From: Rhodospirillaceae bacterium
GTDB lineage: Bacteria > Pseudomonadota > Alphaproteobacteria > GCA-2731375
Assembly: GCA_018701215.1 (NCBI GenBank)
Contig: JABIWH010000019.1
Coordinates: 104,854-168,853, forward strand
DNA length: 64,000 nucleotides
Direction of reading: 5' to 3'
Both the position numbers and the translations under genes were made by a program. Shown one piece after another: positions 26,674-36,700 of this stretch (positions are counted from its first letter, which is position 1; the number at the start of each line of letters is the position of its first letter). The notes beneath the pieces are model-generated. The model was not told the origin of the DNA. It saw nothing but the letters and a program-made list of their open reading frames with translations, and did no database searches.

Positions 26674-27652
26674 TCTGCCTGTTGCCTATGACGACGTCGC
26701 GGCGGCGGCGCAGGCCCTACAGGGCATCGCTGTGCGCACACCGCTATTGGAAAGCAGGGCGTTGAACGAGCGCGCCGGCGGGCGCCTGTTCTTTAAGCCG
26801 GAACCATTGCAGGTCACCGGTTCGTTCAAGTTTCGCGGCGCCTACAATCATATCAGCCGTCTGGGCGCGGCCACCCGGAAAGCCGGCGTGATCGCCTATT
26901 CCTCGGGCAACCATGCCCAGGGCGTGGCGGCGGCGGCCCATTATTGTGATACCCCTGCCCTGATCGTCATGCCCGAAGATGCCCCAGCGGTCAAAAAACA
27001 GGGCACCGCCGCCTGGGGGGCCGAGATCGTGACCTATGACCGCTGGGGCGAAGAGCCGCGTGAAGATATCGCCGCCCGCCTGTCCGAGGAACGCGGCCTA
27101 GCCATGGTCCGCCCCTACGACGACCGTCTAATCATGGCCGGCCAAGGCACCCTGGGCCTGGAAGTGATCCAACAGTTAGCCGAACGTGATCTGGCGCCCG
27201 ACCGCGTGCTAGTGCCCTGTGGTGGCGGCGGCCTGACGGCGGGCGTGGCCACGGCGGTCAAGCATCACTGTCCCCGCACTGACATCTTCACCGTCGAACC
27301 GAAGGATTTTGATGATACCGCACGCTCGATCGCCAGCCAGTCCCGTCAAAGCAATACGGCAGGCGGCAATAGCTTCTGCGATGCCCTGCTGGCGCCGGAA
27401 CCGGGACAACTGACCTTTCAGGTCAATCAACGGCTATGCAGCAGCGGCTTGGCGGTCAGTGATGATGAGGTTGCCGCTGCCATGGCGGCCGCTTTTGGCC
27501 AGCTGAAGCTGGTGGTCGAACCAGGCGGCGCCGTCGCCCTGGCCGCGGCGCTTGCCGGTAAACTGGACCTGAGCAATGGCAACACGGTTATCGTGCTGTC
27601 GGGGGGCAATGTTGATCCTGCGCTGTTTGCGGAGGTCTTGGCGGGCAACTAG
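26654..27652 (+). CDS. threonine/serine dehydratase-like PLP enzyme
   Basis: 332-residue fold-type II PLP enzyme of the threonine dehydratase/serine racemase group. TGSFKFRGAYNHI contains the PLP lysine, YSSGNHAQGVAAAA is the substrate loop and PCGGGGLTAGVATA the phosphate-binding glycine loop. There is no C-terminal ACT domain, so it is of the catabolic, non-feedback-inhibited type. The ATG at 26654, with GGAGA 3 bases upstream, lies inside the hydrolase gene. Its TAG stop is the first three bases of a 104-bp repeat. Confidence 0.92.
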   Translation: MDKPNTDLPVAYDDVAAAAQALQGIAVRTPLLESRALNERAGGRLFFKPEPLQVTGSFKFRGAYNHISRLGAATRKAGVIAYSSGNHAQGVAAAAHYCDTPALIVMPEDAPAVKKQGTAAWGAEIVTYDRWGEEPREDIAARLSEERGLAMVRPYDDRLIMAGQGTLGLEVIQQLAERDLAPDRVLVPCGGGGLTAGVATAVKHHCPRTDIFTVEPKDFDDTARSIASQSRQSNTAGGNSFCDALLAPEPGQLTFQVNQRLCSSGLAVSDDEVAAAMAAAFGQLKLVVEPGGAVALAAALAGKLDLSNGNTVIVLSGGNVDPALFAEVLAGN

Positions 27653-27753
27653 AGCGCATTCGAAGAAAATGCACTCAGACTCTTAAGAATCCGGCAATTA
27701 AAACAATTACTTACTTTGCGAGAGTGACTCCGATTAACTGAAAATCGCGCTAG
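27650..27753 (+). repeat. 104-bp palindromic repeat, copy B (pairs with 14077-14180)
   Basis: Starts TAGAGCGCATT and ends GAAAATCGCGCTAG. It aligns over its full length with the minus-strand copy at 14077-14180, with one 2-base and one 1-base indel and scattered substitutions. Its first three bases are the stop codon of the PLP dehydratase, and its right end abuts the stop of the convergent GST gene. It thus fills the whole intergenic gap. Part of a dispersed, REP- or MITE-like family by structure; transposition is not shown. Confidence 0.75.
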
Positions 27754-28379
27754 CTTTTTAGCGGATCCGCATCCGGCGCCCTGGTCGCCTGCATGGCGGG
27801 ACGCTGAGCAAAATTGTCGTACCAGACCGCCAAGTCCGGCCGGTTACCGCGCCAGCCCATATCGCCATAACGGAAATCCAGATAGCCCAGGGCGCAGGCA
27901 AAGGTAATGGTACCAATATCGACCGTACCGCCCAGCTCGGCTGCCTCGGCCTGCATGGCATCAAGGCTGCGGTCAACCTTGAGCAGCTGGGCCTCGAGCC
28001 ACGCTGGCCACAGCATCTCAGCCGGCCGCAGAGAGGTTTCGTAGCGTCCCAGGATCGCAGCATCCAAGACGCCATCGCCCAGAGCCTGGCGACGCAGGGC
28101 CCGCCACCTGGCCGGGCCAGGCGCGGGAAACATCTTGGTGCCATCATGCAGACTGTCGAGATACTCGCAGATCACCGGGCTATCGTAGAGTGCCATGCCG
28201 TCATCCGTCAGCAGAGCCGGCACCTTGCCGATGGGGTTATCAGCATTCAGTTCCGCATTGGGAGAGGTCGGCGTCACCGCCCGGCTGACTTGTTCGACCT
28301 GGGCGTCCAGGCCGGTTTCCAGCAATAGAATACGGACCTTGCGCACATAGGGCGAGGTCGGGGAACTATGTAACTGCAT
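27750..28379 (-). CDS. glutathione S-transferase family protein
   Basis: 209 residues. The N-terminal thioredoxin-like domain reads QLHSSPTSPYVRKVRILLLE with the serine that would activate glutathione, and NPIGKVPALLTDDG...DSPVICEYLD is the glutathione-binding cis-proline region. A helical C-terminal domain follows. Substrate unknown. ATG at 28379 or GTG at 28382 are adjacent possible starts behind GGAG. It lies 21 bases downstream of the SDR gene on the same strand, probably co-transcribed. Confidence 0.9.
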   Translation of the reverse strand: MQLHSSPTSPYVRKVRILLLETGLDAQVEQVSRAVTPTSPNAELNADNPIGKVPALLTDDGMALYDSPVICEYLDSLHDGTKMFPAPGPARWRALRRQALGDGVLDAAILGRYETSLRPAEMLWPAWLEAQLLKVDRSLDAMQAEAAELGGTVDIGTITFACALGYLDFRYGDMGWRGNRPDLAVWYDNFAQRPAMQATRAPDADPLKS

Positions 28380-28400
28380 CACGATCGTCTCCTAACTTGG

Positions 28401-29144
28401 TTAAGCCGGGCGCAACACGAGGTCGCAGATATTAACATGAGCTGGTGTGTCGAGGGCATAGAGTATGGCGTCGGAGACATCATCAGGTGAAAGTGCCGCA
28501 TCGAAACGGTCATAGAATTCCTTTGCCCGTTCTTCGTCGCCCAGCCAGCGGGCGGCTGCGAACTCTGTCCGCACAAGTCCGGGCATCACCTCCGTCAGGC
28601 GCACACCGGTCCCCTGCAACTCCATTCGTAGGCTGTTGGTGAAACCATGCACGGCGAATTTGGAACCCACATAGACGCTATGGTTTGCGGTCCATTCCAC
28701 GCCGTTGACGGAGCCGATAGTGACAATATGCCCCCTGCCCCGCTGCCGCATACCAGGCACGATTGCCAGGGTGGTGCGTATCATGCCGGTGACGTTGGTC
28801 TCGATCACCGCCGCGACGTCAGAGGCGTCGCGTTGATGAAAAGGCTGCCGGCCACCCAGATCGTGACCGGCGTTGTTGATCAAGATATCAATCTGACGCC
28901 AATCCTCGGGCAGGCGTTGCAGCAGAACATCGACGGCTTCGCCATCAGCGATATCCAGTTCGAACGCCAAAGCGGGGCCGGGCAGTCCGGCAACCAGGTC
29001 TTCCAATCTATCCAAACGCCGGGCGGCGCAAATGACCCGCGCGCCCCGCGCGCTCAACGCCACCGCCACGGCCCGCCCAATACCCGCACTGGCACCGGTT
29101 ACCAATGCCACGCTGTCCTTTGCCAAGATCGCTTCGTCCACCAT
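28401..29144 (-). CDS. short-chain dehydrogenase/reductase
   Basis: 247-residue classical SDR, NAD(P)-dependent oxidoreductase. VALVTGASAGIGRAVAVAL is the dinucleotide-binding TGxxxGIG, ILINNAG the structural NNAG, TIGSVNG supplies the catalytic serine and YVGSKFAVHG the YxxxK. RRLDR after the second strand suggests NADP preference. The layout resembles YdfG-type serine/3-hydroxyacid dehydrogenases, but the substrate is not certain. GGAG lies about 8 bases before the ATG. Confidence 0.92.
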   Translation of the reverse strand: MVDEAILAKDSVALVTGASAGIGRAVAVALSARGARVICAARRLDRLEDLVAGLPGPALAFELDIADGEAVDVLLQRLPEDWRQIDILINNAGHDLGGRQPFHQRDASDVAAVIETNVTGMIRTTLAIVPGMRQRGRGHIVTIGSVNGVEWTANHSVYVGSKFAVHGFTNSLRMELQGTGVRLTEVMPGLVRTEFAAARWLGDEERAKEFYDRFDAALSPDDVSDAILYALDTPAHVNICDLVLRPA

Positions 29145-29202
29145 CACTCGTCTCCGTCTTGATTACAGGCGGGAATGATACCCTCACCCCGGCACGGACG
29201 GA

Positions 29203-29245
29203 AACAAGGAAAGGGCCCTTCACCCGAACAGGATGAAAGGCCCTT
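29203..29245 (-). terminator. Rho-independent terminator downstream of the chemoreceptor gene
   Basis: Two 12-base arms (29211-29222 and 29234-29245) pair with one mismatch around an 11-base loop. On the minus strand the stem is followed by a T-rich run. It lies 23 bases past the stop of the chemoreceptor gene, so it should end that transcript before the SDR/GST pair. Confidence 0.75.
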
Positions 29246-29267
29246 AAATCGACTATTTTGTTTGAAT

Positions 29268-31019
29268 TTATCCGGCGCGCACCTTGGCCAGAAATTCATC
29301 GACGGTTTTACGCAAGATGTCCGATTGCCCGGACACACCACCAGCAGCACTCTCCACGGTATCGGCGGAACCGCCAACCCGTGTCATGCTTTCAGTCACG
29401 GCGGAGATATTGCGTGAAACATCTTCCGCCGCCGCAGAGGTCTCCTGCACATTGCGGCTGATCTCTAACGTTACCGTATTCTGTTCCTCGACGGCGGCCG
29501 AAATCGACGCGGCAATATCATTGACCTGGTCGATGGTCTTGGTCACCGCCTCGATCGCCGTGACGAAATTGCCCGTCGCGGTCTGCACACCGGCAATCTG
29601 TTCGGAGATTTCCTCGGTTGCGTTGGCGGTTTGCGAGGCCAGGTTCTTCACCTCCGATGCCACCACGGCAAATCCCTTGCCGGCATCACCGGCACGTGCC
29701 GCCTCGATCGTGGCGTTCAAGGCAAGAAGATTGGTTTGCGAGGCGATATCGTTAATTAGCGAGATCACATCACCAATTTTCTCCGCCGATTGGGACAAAC
29801 CATCAATTTCTTCATTCGTTCGACTGGTTTCCGCCGCCGCCTGTTGGGCGACTTCGGTGCACTCAATGACCTGACGGCTGACTTCCTGTAACGACGCGGC
29901 TAGCTCCTCGGTCGCCGAAGCCACCGTCTGAACATTGACGCTGGCCTGCTCCGCCGCCGCCGCGACGGCGCTGCTTTGCTGCATACTCTCCTGCACCGAT
30001 GCCGACATCTCATGCGCGGAGGACTCCATTTCGCCCGCCGCCGAAGATACGCTGCCAATCACGCCACCGACTTCAGTGTCGAAGGCATTGGCCAATGCCA
30101 TCGCCGCCTGATGCTTCTCCTGCTCCGCCGTGGCTTGCTGTGCGATACCTTCCTCGCGCATGCGCTCCATTTCCAGGCCATTTTTCTTGAAGACCTCCAC
30201 CGCCTGAGCCATCTGGCCAATCTCGTCGCGGCGTTCCGTGGCGGGAACCTCGACATCGCGCTCGCCATCAGAAAGCCGCTGCATAACACTTGTCATACGC
30301 TTGACCGGACCAGCCACCGCACGGGCCGCCATCATTGCCAGGAGGGCCACCACGAGAGCGGCAAGGGCCGCGAAAAACGATATCTTATTGGCCAGGTCCC
30401 GGCCCGCCACCAGCTGATCATCTATTTTCAGCGCAACCTCAAGCACGCCCCGGACATCATCCAGCTTCCAATCGGCCTTTGGGGTGTCGGGGTGGCTGTT
30501 GTGACAATTGACACAGCCCTGAGCGGCCATTTTGTCCGCCATTGCCACCCGAACCACGGTCGATCCATCAATCGTGACCCGGCGGCTGAATATGGCATCA
30601 GGATTGGCGTTCAAGGTGTCCCATGCTTCGGTTTGAAAATCATCCAGGTTCCGCGCCGCCCGGTTTGGAAAGGGATAGGCGCTGTATAGACGCACCTTGG
30701 TGTCGCGTTTTTCCAACAGCTTGGAGACATCATGCACGAATGTGGCCGGCAGAGGCACCGTATTGGGGACGCCCTTGTGATTGATCGCCGGTTTTATGGT
30801 GCCATTGGCCTTTACCTTGGCGATGATATTCTTGGTGTAATAGCCACGGACTGTCTTGAATTGGCCCACGGTTTCCGCCGCCGAGGCAATTGCCGCATCA
30901 ACTGTATTGGTGGCTGTCCATTGCGAGATGAAATACCAACCTACCGCGATGGCAACGGCCAGCGCAATTGGCACCGGCAAGACTAGTTTCCAAACCATAC
31001 TTTTCATGCTTTTAGGCAT
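29268..31019 (-). CDS. methyl-accepting chemotaxis protein with Tll0287-like (DUF3365) haem-type sensor domain
   Basis: 583-residue inner-membrane chemoreceptor. A first membrane segment lies around residues 10-30, a periplasmic domain follows with C169-V-N-C-H173, a c-type haem attachment motif, then a second membrane helix (FFAALAALVVALLAMMAARAV), a HAMP (GPVKRMTSVMQRLSDGERD), and a methyl-accepting signalling domain whose hairpin tip contains DIASQTNLLALNATIEAARAG. The sensor resembles the DUF3365/Tll0287-like haem domain, suggesting redox, oxygen or NO sensing. GGAGGGAAT before the ATG at 31019 fixes the start. No che genes are adjacent. Confidence 0.92.
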   Translation of the reverse strand: MPKSMKSMVWKLVLPVPIALAVAIAVGWYFISQWTATNTVDAAIASAAETVGQFKTVRGYYTKNIIAKVKANGTIKPAINHKGVPNTVPLPATFVHDVSKLLEKRDTKVRLYSAYPFPNRAARNLDDFQTEAWDTLNANPDAIFSRRVTIDGSTVVRVAMADKMAAQGCVNCHNSHPDTPKADWKLDDVRGVLEVALKIDDQLVAGRDLANKISFFAALAALVVALLAMMAARAVAGPVKRMTSVMQRLSDGERDVEVPATERRDEIGQMAQAVEVFKKNGLEMERMREEGIAQQATAEQEKHQAAMALANAFDTEVGGVIGSVSSAAGEMESSAHEMSASVQESMQQSSAVAAAAEQASVNVQTVASATEELAASLQEVSRQVIECTEVAQQAAAETSRTNEEIDGLSQSAEKIGDVISLINDIASQTNLLALNATIEAARAGDAGKGFAVVASEVKNLASQTANATEEISEQIAGVQTATGNFVTAIEAVTKTIDQVNDIAASISAAVEEQNTVTLEISRNVQETSAAAEDVSRNISAVTESMTRVGGSADTVESAAGGVSGQSDILRKTVDEFLAKVRAG

Positions 31020-31259
31020 ATTCCCTCCAGAATACCAGATACCGCCCGAATACCGGCTCGCCGTTGGAGCCCGCATCCCAGTCATGGCGTTAACGATAAT
31101 CCAGAGCCATTTCTAAATGATTAATACTCGCAATATTTAATATGACTTTTTGCTTACAACTAAGCTGGCCTTGCCAAGCCAAAGCATTGATTTTCAGGCC
31201 AACAGGCAGCCGCCGTACTCAAACCGGCATGACGAACCAAGGCGCCCAGTCGAAAAGCC

Positions 31260-32267
31260 TCAGGCTTTGAGCCCGGTGATCCGCGTCAAGGTCCCTGGGA
31301 TGAATTCCGTTGCGGTCACATTGGCGAAACCCGCATCAGACAGATAGCCGATCACATCTGCCTCTGAATGGGCCAGACCCGTGGAATTGCTGACGGCTTC
31401 CGACAGGCCCCATAGCGCGGGCGCAATAGGGCCACGGCGGTCATCATCAAGGATTTCGCCGATCAGATGGAATTCACCACCGGGCAATAGGGCGTCATGA
31501 ACACGCTGCACCACGCCGGCGATGATTTCACGGCTGTATTGGGGCAGATTGGACGCCATGATCGCCACATCCGCGTCGATGGGCAGGGCATCGGCGGTGA
31601 AATCACACGCCTCCGCCGTGATCCGGTCCGTGAAGCCATTTTCGGCAATGAATTCGCGGGTTACCACCACGACCGAAGGCAAATCCAGTACCACGCCGGT
31701 AATTTCGGGGAATTTCATGGCCGCATTGATGCAGTAACAGCCCGAACCGCCGCCCAGGTCCATGATCCGCTTGCGCCCCGTCAGATCGACCTGCTTGTGA
31801 AACCAACGCGCGGCGCCCATACCGATGGAATAGGTCGCCTCGTGATAGGCGCGGGCCTTTTCAACGGTGAAGCTGTCATCGTACATGCCCAGAACCCGTT
31901 GGGATTCCTTGGGCAGGCGCAGACGCTCGGTCAATTTACCCCAGTCATCCCACTTTGGTTTACCGAACAGCATCCAGGGACCGGCATAACTGGACTTTCC
32001 CTGTACCAAAAAACGCTCCACATCAGGCGCGTTGGCAAAACTGTCGCCATCCCGTTCCAACATTTTCATGGCGGTCAGTGCGGTCATCAAACGCTCGGCG
32101 TTTTCCGCCTCGATACCCATCGCGGCGGCGGCGGCCTCAACCGTGTTCCGGCCCTCTGAAATTGCCGTGAACAATCCCAGTTCAACGCCGCTCATCAGGG
32201 CCGCGGATTCCCAAAACCCCTTCACCATGGTTTGCAGTCTTACCGTATCCACCCGCGCCTTACTCAT
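31260..32267 (-). CDS. SAM-dependent O-methyltransferase family 2 (acetylserotonin OMT-like)
   Basis: 335 residues. An N-terminal dimerisation/winged-helix domain (SAALMSGVELGLFTAISEG, typical DIMERISATION2) is followed by a class I SAM domain with MDLGGGSGCYCINAAMKFP as the glycine-rich loop and VVLDLPSVV as the ribose-binding acidic strand. MASNLPQYSREIIAGVVQRV..LLPGGEFHLIGE completes it. Substrate unknown; relatives methylate hydroxyls of aromatic or polyketide compounds. GGAGGAG precedes the ATG. It is divergent from the thiolase gene across 169 bases. Confidence 0.9.
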   Translation of the reverse strand: MSKARVDTVRLQTMVKGFWESAALMSGVELGLFTAISEGRNTVEAAAAAMGIEAENAERLMTALTAMKMLERDGDSFANAPDVERFLVQGKSSYAGPWMLFGKPKWDDWGKLTERLRLPKESQRVLGMYDDSFTVEKARAYHEATYSIGMGAARWFHKQVDLTGRKRIMDLGGGSGCYCINAAMKFPEITGVVLDLPSVVVVTREFIAENGFTDRITAEACDFTADALPIDADVAIMASNLPQYSREIIAGVVQRVHDALLPGGEFHLIGEILDDDRRGPIAPALWGLSEAVSNSTGLAHSEADVIGYLSDAGFANVTATEFIPGTLTRITGLKA

Positions 32268-32436
32268 CACCGAACTCCTCCAAAGATAAATTTCTGCCTG
32301 TTATTGGCCACGGCAAACAGTTTGCTTCCATTCACCGCTGCCCAAAACTGGATTTCTGCGCTAGGTTGGCCGCATGTGCCCCGGCTGTCAAACGCGTACG
32401 CCCGGGCCCCTGAAAAATTAGTATTGGAAGAGCCTC

Positions 32437-33642
32437 ATGCCCCGTGCTGCGGAAATCCCCTATGGCGCCTATTGGTCCACGCCCTTTGCCCGCTGGCAAG
32501 GCAGCCTGTCCCATCTCCATAGCCTGGAATTCGCTGCTCATGTCGCCAAGGGCGAACTTGCCCGCCGCGAAATTTCATTGGCCGAAATCGACCACGGCAT
32601 CCTCGGCATGACGGTGCCCCAGCAACAGTCATTCTATGGCCTGCCCTGGGTTACAGGCATGATAGGTGCCGAGGACGTTGCCGGCCCCACCATCAGCCAA
32701 GCCTGTGCCACGGGCGCCCGTACCCTGGCCGCCGCCACGCATGAAGTCCGCGCGGGTCTGTCGGATACCGCGTTGATCCTGACCACCGACCGCACCTCCA
32801 ACGGACCGCATGTCTATTATCCCGCGCCGTCGGGACCCGGCGGCACAGGCGGCCATGAAGATGTGGTGATGGATAACTTCAACCATGACCCGCACGCCAA
32901 GAATGCGATGATCGATACGGCGGAAAACGTTGCCGCCAAATATCAAATCAGCACGGAGGAACAGCACGATGTGGTGCTGCGCCGCCATAGCCAGTATCTG
33001 GACGCGCTGGCCAGCGATCACGCGTTTCAAAAACGCTATATGACCCTGCCTTTCGAGGTTCCCGACAGCCGCTTCCGTAAATCCGTGGCCACCCTGACAT
33101 CTGATGAAGGCGTGACCGCCGCCAGTGCGGAGGCATTGGCGAAACTGAAACCGGTCAAGGCCGGCGGCAGCATTACCTTCGGTGGCCAAACCCATCCTGC
33201 CGACGGCACGGTTGGCTTGCTGGTCACAACCGAAGACGCTGCCCGCCAACACGCCGCCGATCCTTCGATCCGCATTCGTTTGCTGGGCTTTGGTCAATCA
33301 CGCACCGAGAAAGGCTATATGCCCCAGGCCCCTGTCGAGGCGACGCAGCGGGCGCTGGACGACGCGGGGCTGAATATAGGCGGTATTGATGTGGTGAAAT
33401 CGCACAACCCATTTGCCGTCAACGACATCGTCTTTAGCCGCGAAACCGGCTTCGATCTCGACGCCATGAACAACTACGGCTGTTCCTTGATATGGGGTCA
33501 TCCGCAAGGCCCAACCGGTCTGCGGACAATTGTCGAACTGATCGAGGAGCTGGCCTTGAAAGGCGGCGGACGCGGCCTTTTTCAAGGTTGTGCTGCCGGC
33601 GATTCAGCCATGGCCGTGGTTTTGGAGGTTAGCAGCCGATAA
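32437..33642 (+). CDS. thiolase family protein (acetyl-CoA acetyltransferase type)
   Basis: 401-residue thiolase fold enzyme that cleaves or forms beta-ketoacyl-CoA. SQACATGARTLAAA contains the acyl-accepting cysteine; LIWGHPQGPTGLR the catalytic histidine; LFQGCAAGDSAMAVVLEV the second cysteine. The NPFAVND block replaces the usual NEAFA, a divergence from the standard degradative thiolases that could indicate a distinct substrate. GGAAGAG lies upstream of the ATG. Monocistronic by position. Confidence 0.9.
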   Translation: MPRAAEIPYGAYWSTPFARWQGSLSHLHSLEFAAHVAKGELARREISLAEIDHGILGMTVPQQQSFYGLPWVTGMIGAEDVAGPTISQACATGARTLAAATHEVRAGLSDTALILTTDRTSNGPHVYYPAPSGPGGTGGHEDVVMDNFNHDPHAKNAMIDTAENVAAKYQISTEEQHDVVLRRHSQYLDALASDHAFQKRYMTLPFEVPDSRFRKSVATLTSDEGVTAASAEALAKLKPVKAGGSITFGGQTHPADGTVGLLVTTEDAARQHAADPSIRIRLLGFGQSRTEKGYMPQAPVEATQRALDDAGLNIGGIDVVKSHNPFAVNDIVFSRETGFDLDAMNNYGCSLIWGHPQGPTGLRTIVELIEELALKGGGRGLFQGCAAGDSAMAVVLEVSSR

Positions 33643-33733
33643 TTGAGGGCGGGTTAGATGTTTTCCCCAGTGGAATTTGGCATACTTGATGCTAAGAAGC
33701 CTTTTCCAGGCATAGCCGTAAGAAAGTAAACTG

Positions 33734-36700
33734 ATGTCCAAGGGCACCAGAAACCCCTCCAGGCACGGCGGAAAGAGCAAGCAACAGCTTATCGAAGAGT
33801 TGTCCCGCCTTGAAGAGTCGTTGGATGCCATGCCGGAAGCGCTCGTCGCCTTCGACCCGGAGGATCGCATCACCTACTACAACCATGCCTTCGAGGCATT
33901 ATTTCCATCGTTTGCGGCGGTACTCCGTCCCGGTTTGCCCTATCGTGATATGTTGCGCGCACAACTTGCCGGGATTTCCCTGAAAGCCGCCGAAGGCCGG
34001 GAAGACGAATGGATCGAAGAGCGGGTTATTCGACGTAAGAACCTAGGACCGGCCAGCGAGCAGCTCTTCGACGATGGCCGGGTCATGCAACTAAATCAGT
34101 ACGGCACCGCCTCCGGCGGCACCGTGGATATCCGACGGGATATCACCGAGTTACGCCGGTCCCAATCCGTTGAACGGCAACAACAAAGCCAGCTACAGAC
34201 ATTGATGTATGCCGTGCCCATGCCGATGTTTTTCAAGGATAGCGACGGAAGATATCTGGGTTGCAATCCGGCATATGAACGCTTCATGGGAGTCCGGGAA
34301 GCAGATTTGGTCGGCAAACGCATCGGCGAGTTGATCGGTCAAGAGCGGGCAGTCGTTCATGATCGCGCGGATATGGCCCTTTTCGCGAGCAAGGGCTCGG
34401 ATGTCTACGAAAGAACGGCGATCGCGGGCAGCGGCGCCCAACGCGAAGTCATCTTCTACAAGACGGTGTTTGGCGGCAATGATGAAGTGCCGCAAACGCT
34501 GGTCGGCGTCCTGATCGACATCACCGAGATCAGGGTGGCGGAACGGACCTTGCGTCAATCCGAAGAGCGTTGGGCAGCGATTTTTCAGAAAAGCCCGAAC
34601 GGCATGGTGCTCTACAACTTGAGCAGCAAGAGAATTCTTGAAGTCAACAACACGTGGTGTTCGGACTGGGGGTTTGAACGGGATCAGATTGTCGGCAAGA
34701 AGACATCCGAATTGAATGTCTTTCACAATGCCCCGGCGCAGGAGCAGCTGTATCGACTGCTCAAGGATCAGGGCTTTGTCGACAAATTTGAAGCCGACTA
34801 CGTTGTCAGGAACGGCGAGACCAGGATTGCGCAAATCTCGGCTCGAATAATTGTCCTTGATGGTATTGATTGCATTCTCTCCATCGTGGTGGATATCACC
34901 ACGACAAAGCGAGCCGAACAGGCGTTGGCGAAAAGCGAGGCGCAGTTCCGCGATCTGATCGAAGGTTCCATCCAGGGAACCATCATTCATGTTGACTATC
35001 AATTGGTCTTTGCCAATGGATCCGCCGCAGCCATGTTTGGCTACGATGATGTTGACGATCTGCTCCGCCAAGGATCCTACGCCAAACTTATCGCGGAAAC
35101 GGACAGGCATCGGCTGCAGAAATACAAGGAGGAACGCCTGAAAGGCGGCAGCGCACCAGACACTTATGAGTTTCAAGGCTTGCGCAAGGATGGTGTTTCG
35201 ATTTGGGTGGAGAACCGGGTCACGCTTATCGACTGGCAGGGCCAAAGAGCCGTGCAAACTAATATCGTGGACATCAGCGAACGCATGCAGGCCCGACATG
35301 CCTTGGCGGAGAGCGAACGGCAATTCCGTAATCTGATCGAGGGTTCAGCGCAAGGCATCACCGTCGTAGTTGGCAACCGTATTGTTTTTGCAAACAACAT
35401 GGCGGTCGAGATTTTTGGCTATGACAGCCCTGGCGTGCTGATGCGGGATGCGATCAATGTTGACCTTGTGGCGCGGCAAGACCGGGATCGGATCATCGGA
35501 TATGCCGCGCAACGCCAGTCCGACGGTCAACCACCCCGGTTATACGATTTCCTGGGACTGCGTAGAGACGGCACGACGGTCTGGCTGGAAAACCGCACGA
35601 CGCTGATCTCTTGGCGAGGCGAGAGCGCAATTCTGATCTTCACAATCGATATCAGCGACCGCAAGCTAGCGCAGCAGGCTCTGGCGGAGAGCGAGCGGCA
35701 ATTCCGCAATCTAATCGAAGGTTCATTGCAAGGCATCGTGGTCTACGTCGATCGGCGCGTGGCCTTTGCTAATCAAGCGGCCGCCGAGATATTTGGCTAT
35801 CACGGTGAGGGCGACGCCATGACAGGCATTTTCTATCTCGACCTCGTCGCGCCAGAAGAACGCGACCGCTACCGCCGCATTAGCGAACTACGCCATGCGG
35901 GACAGTCGCCGCCAAGCCTCTACGACTACAAGGGCTTGCGCAAGGACGGCGCCGTCGTCTGGTTGGAAAATCGTGTCACGACCATAAACTGGCAAGGCAA
36001 ACCGGCCACTCTCATATTCACGGTGGATATTGGCGAGCGCAAGTCAGCGGCTGCCTCGGTTGAACGCTTTGTCGGCGCCCTGGAATTCATCCCCCAAGGT
36101 ATCGCGCTTTGGGATTCAAACCGGCGTCTAATTTATAGCAATGAACAGTATCGGGAGTTCCTGGGTGCTCCGGGAAAGAACCTTGATCCAGGCAGCCACC
36201 AGATTGATATTATCCGCCAGAGCGTGGCCGAGGGCAATATCGATGATGCTATCGGACGGGAAGACGATTGGATTGAGGATCGATTGCGCGAATTGGAGGA
36301 ACCTAGCAGCACCCGGCGCTTTCGCCACCTAGGCCGTTGGCACCAGGGCACAACGCAACGGTTGCCGGATGGCGCCGTAATCGTACAAACAGACGATATT
36401 CACGATCTCATAACGGCCGAGGAACAGCTGCGCCAAGCCCAAAAAATGGAGGCCGTTGGCCAGTTGACGGGCGGTATCGCCCACGATTTCAACAATCTTC
36501 TGGCGGTTACCCTGGGGCATCTGGAATTGGCCGCAGACGGTCTGCGGCAAGACAACGATAGTCTGCCCTTATTAGAGAAAGCAATTGCGGCCACCAACCG
36601 GGGCGCCGACCTCGTTCATCGTCTGTTGGCTTTTTCCTCCAAGCAGACATTGAGCCCGGAGATCGTAGATTTGAACTTAAGCCTGCAACATACGGCTGAA

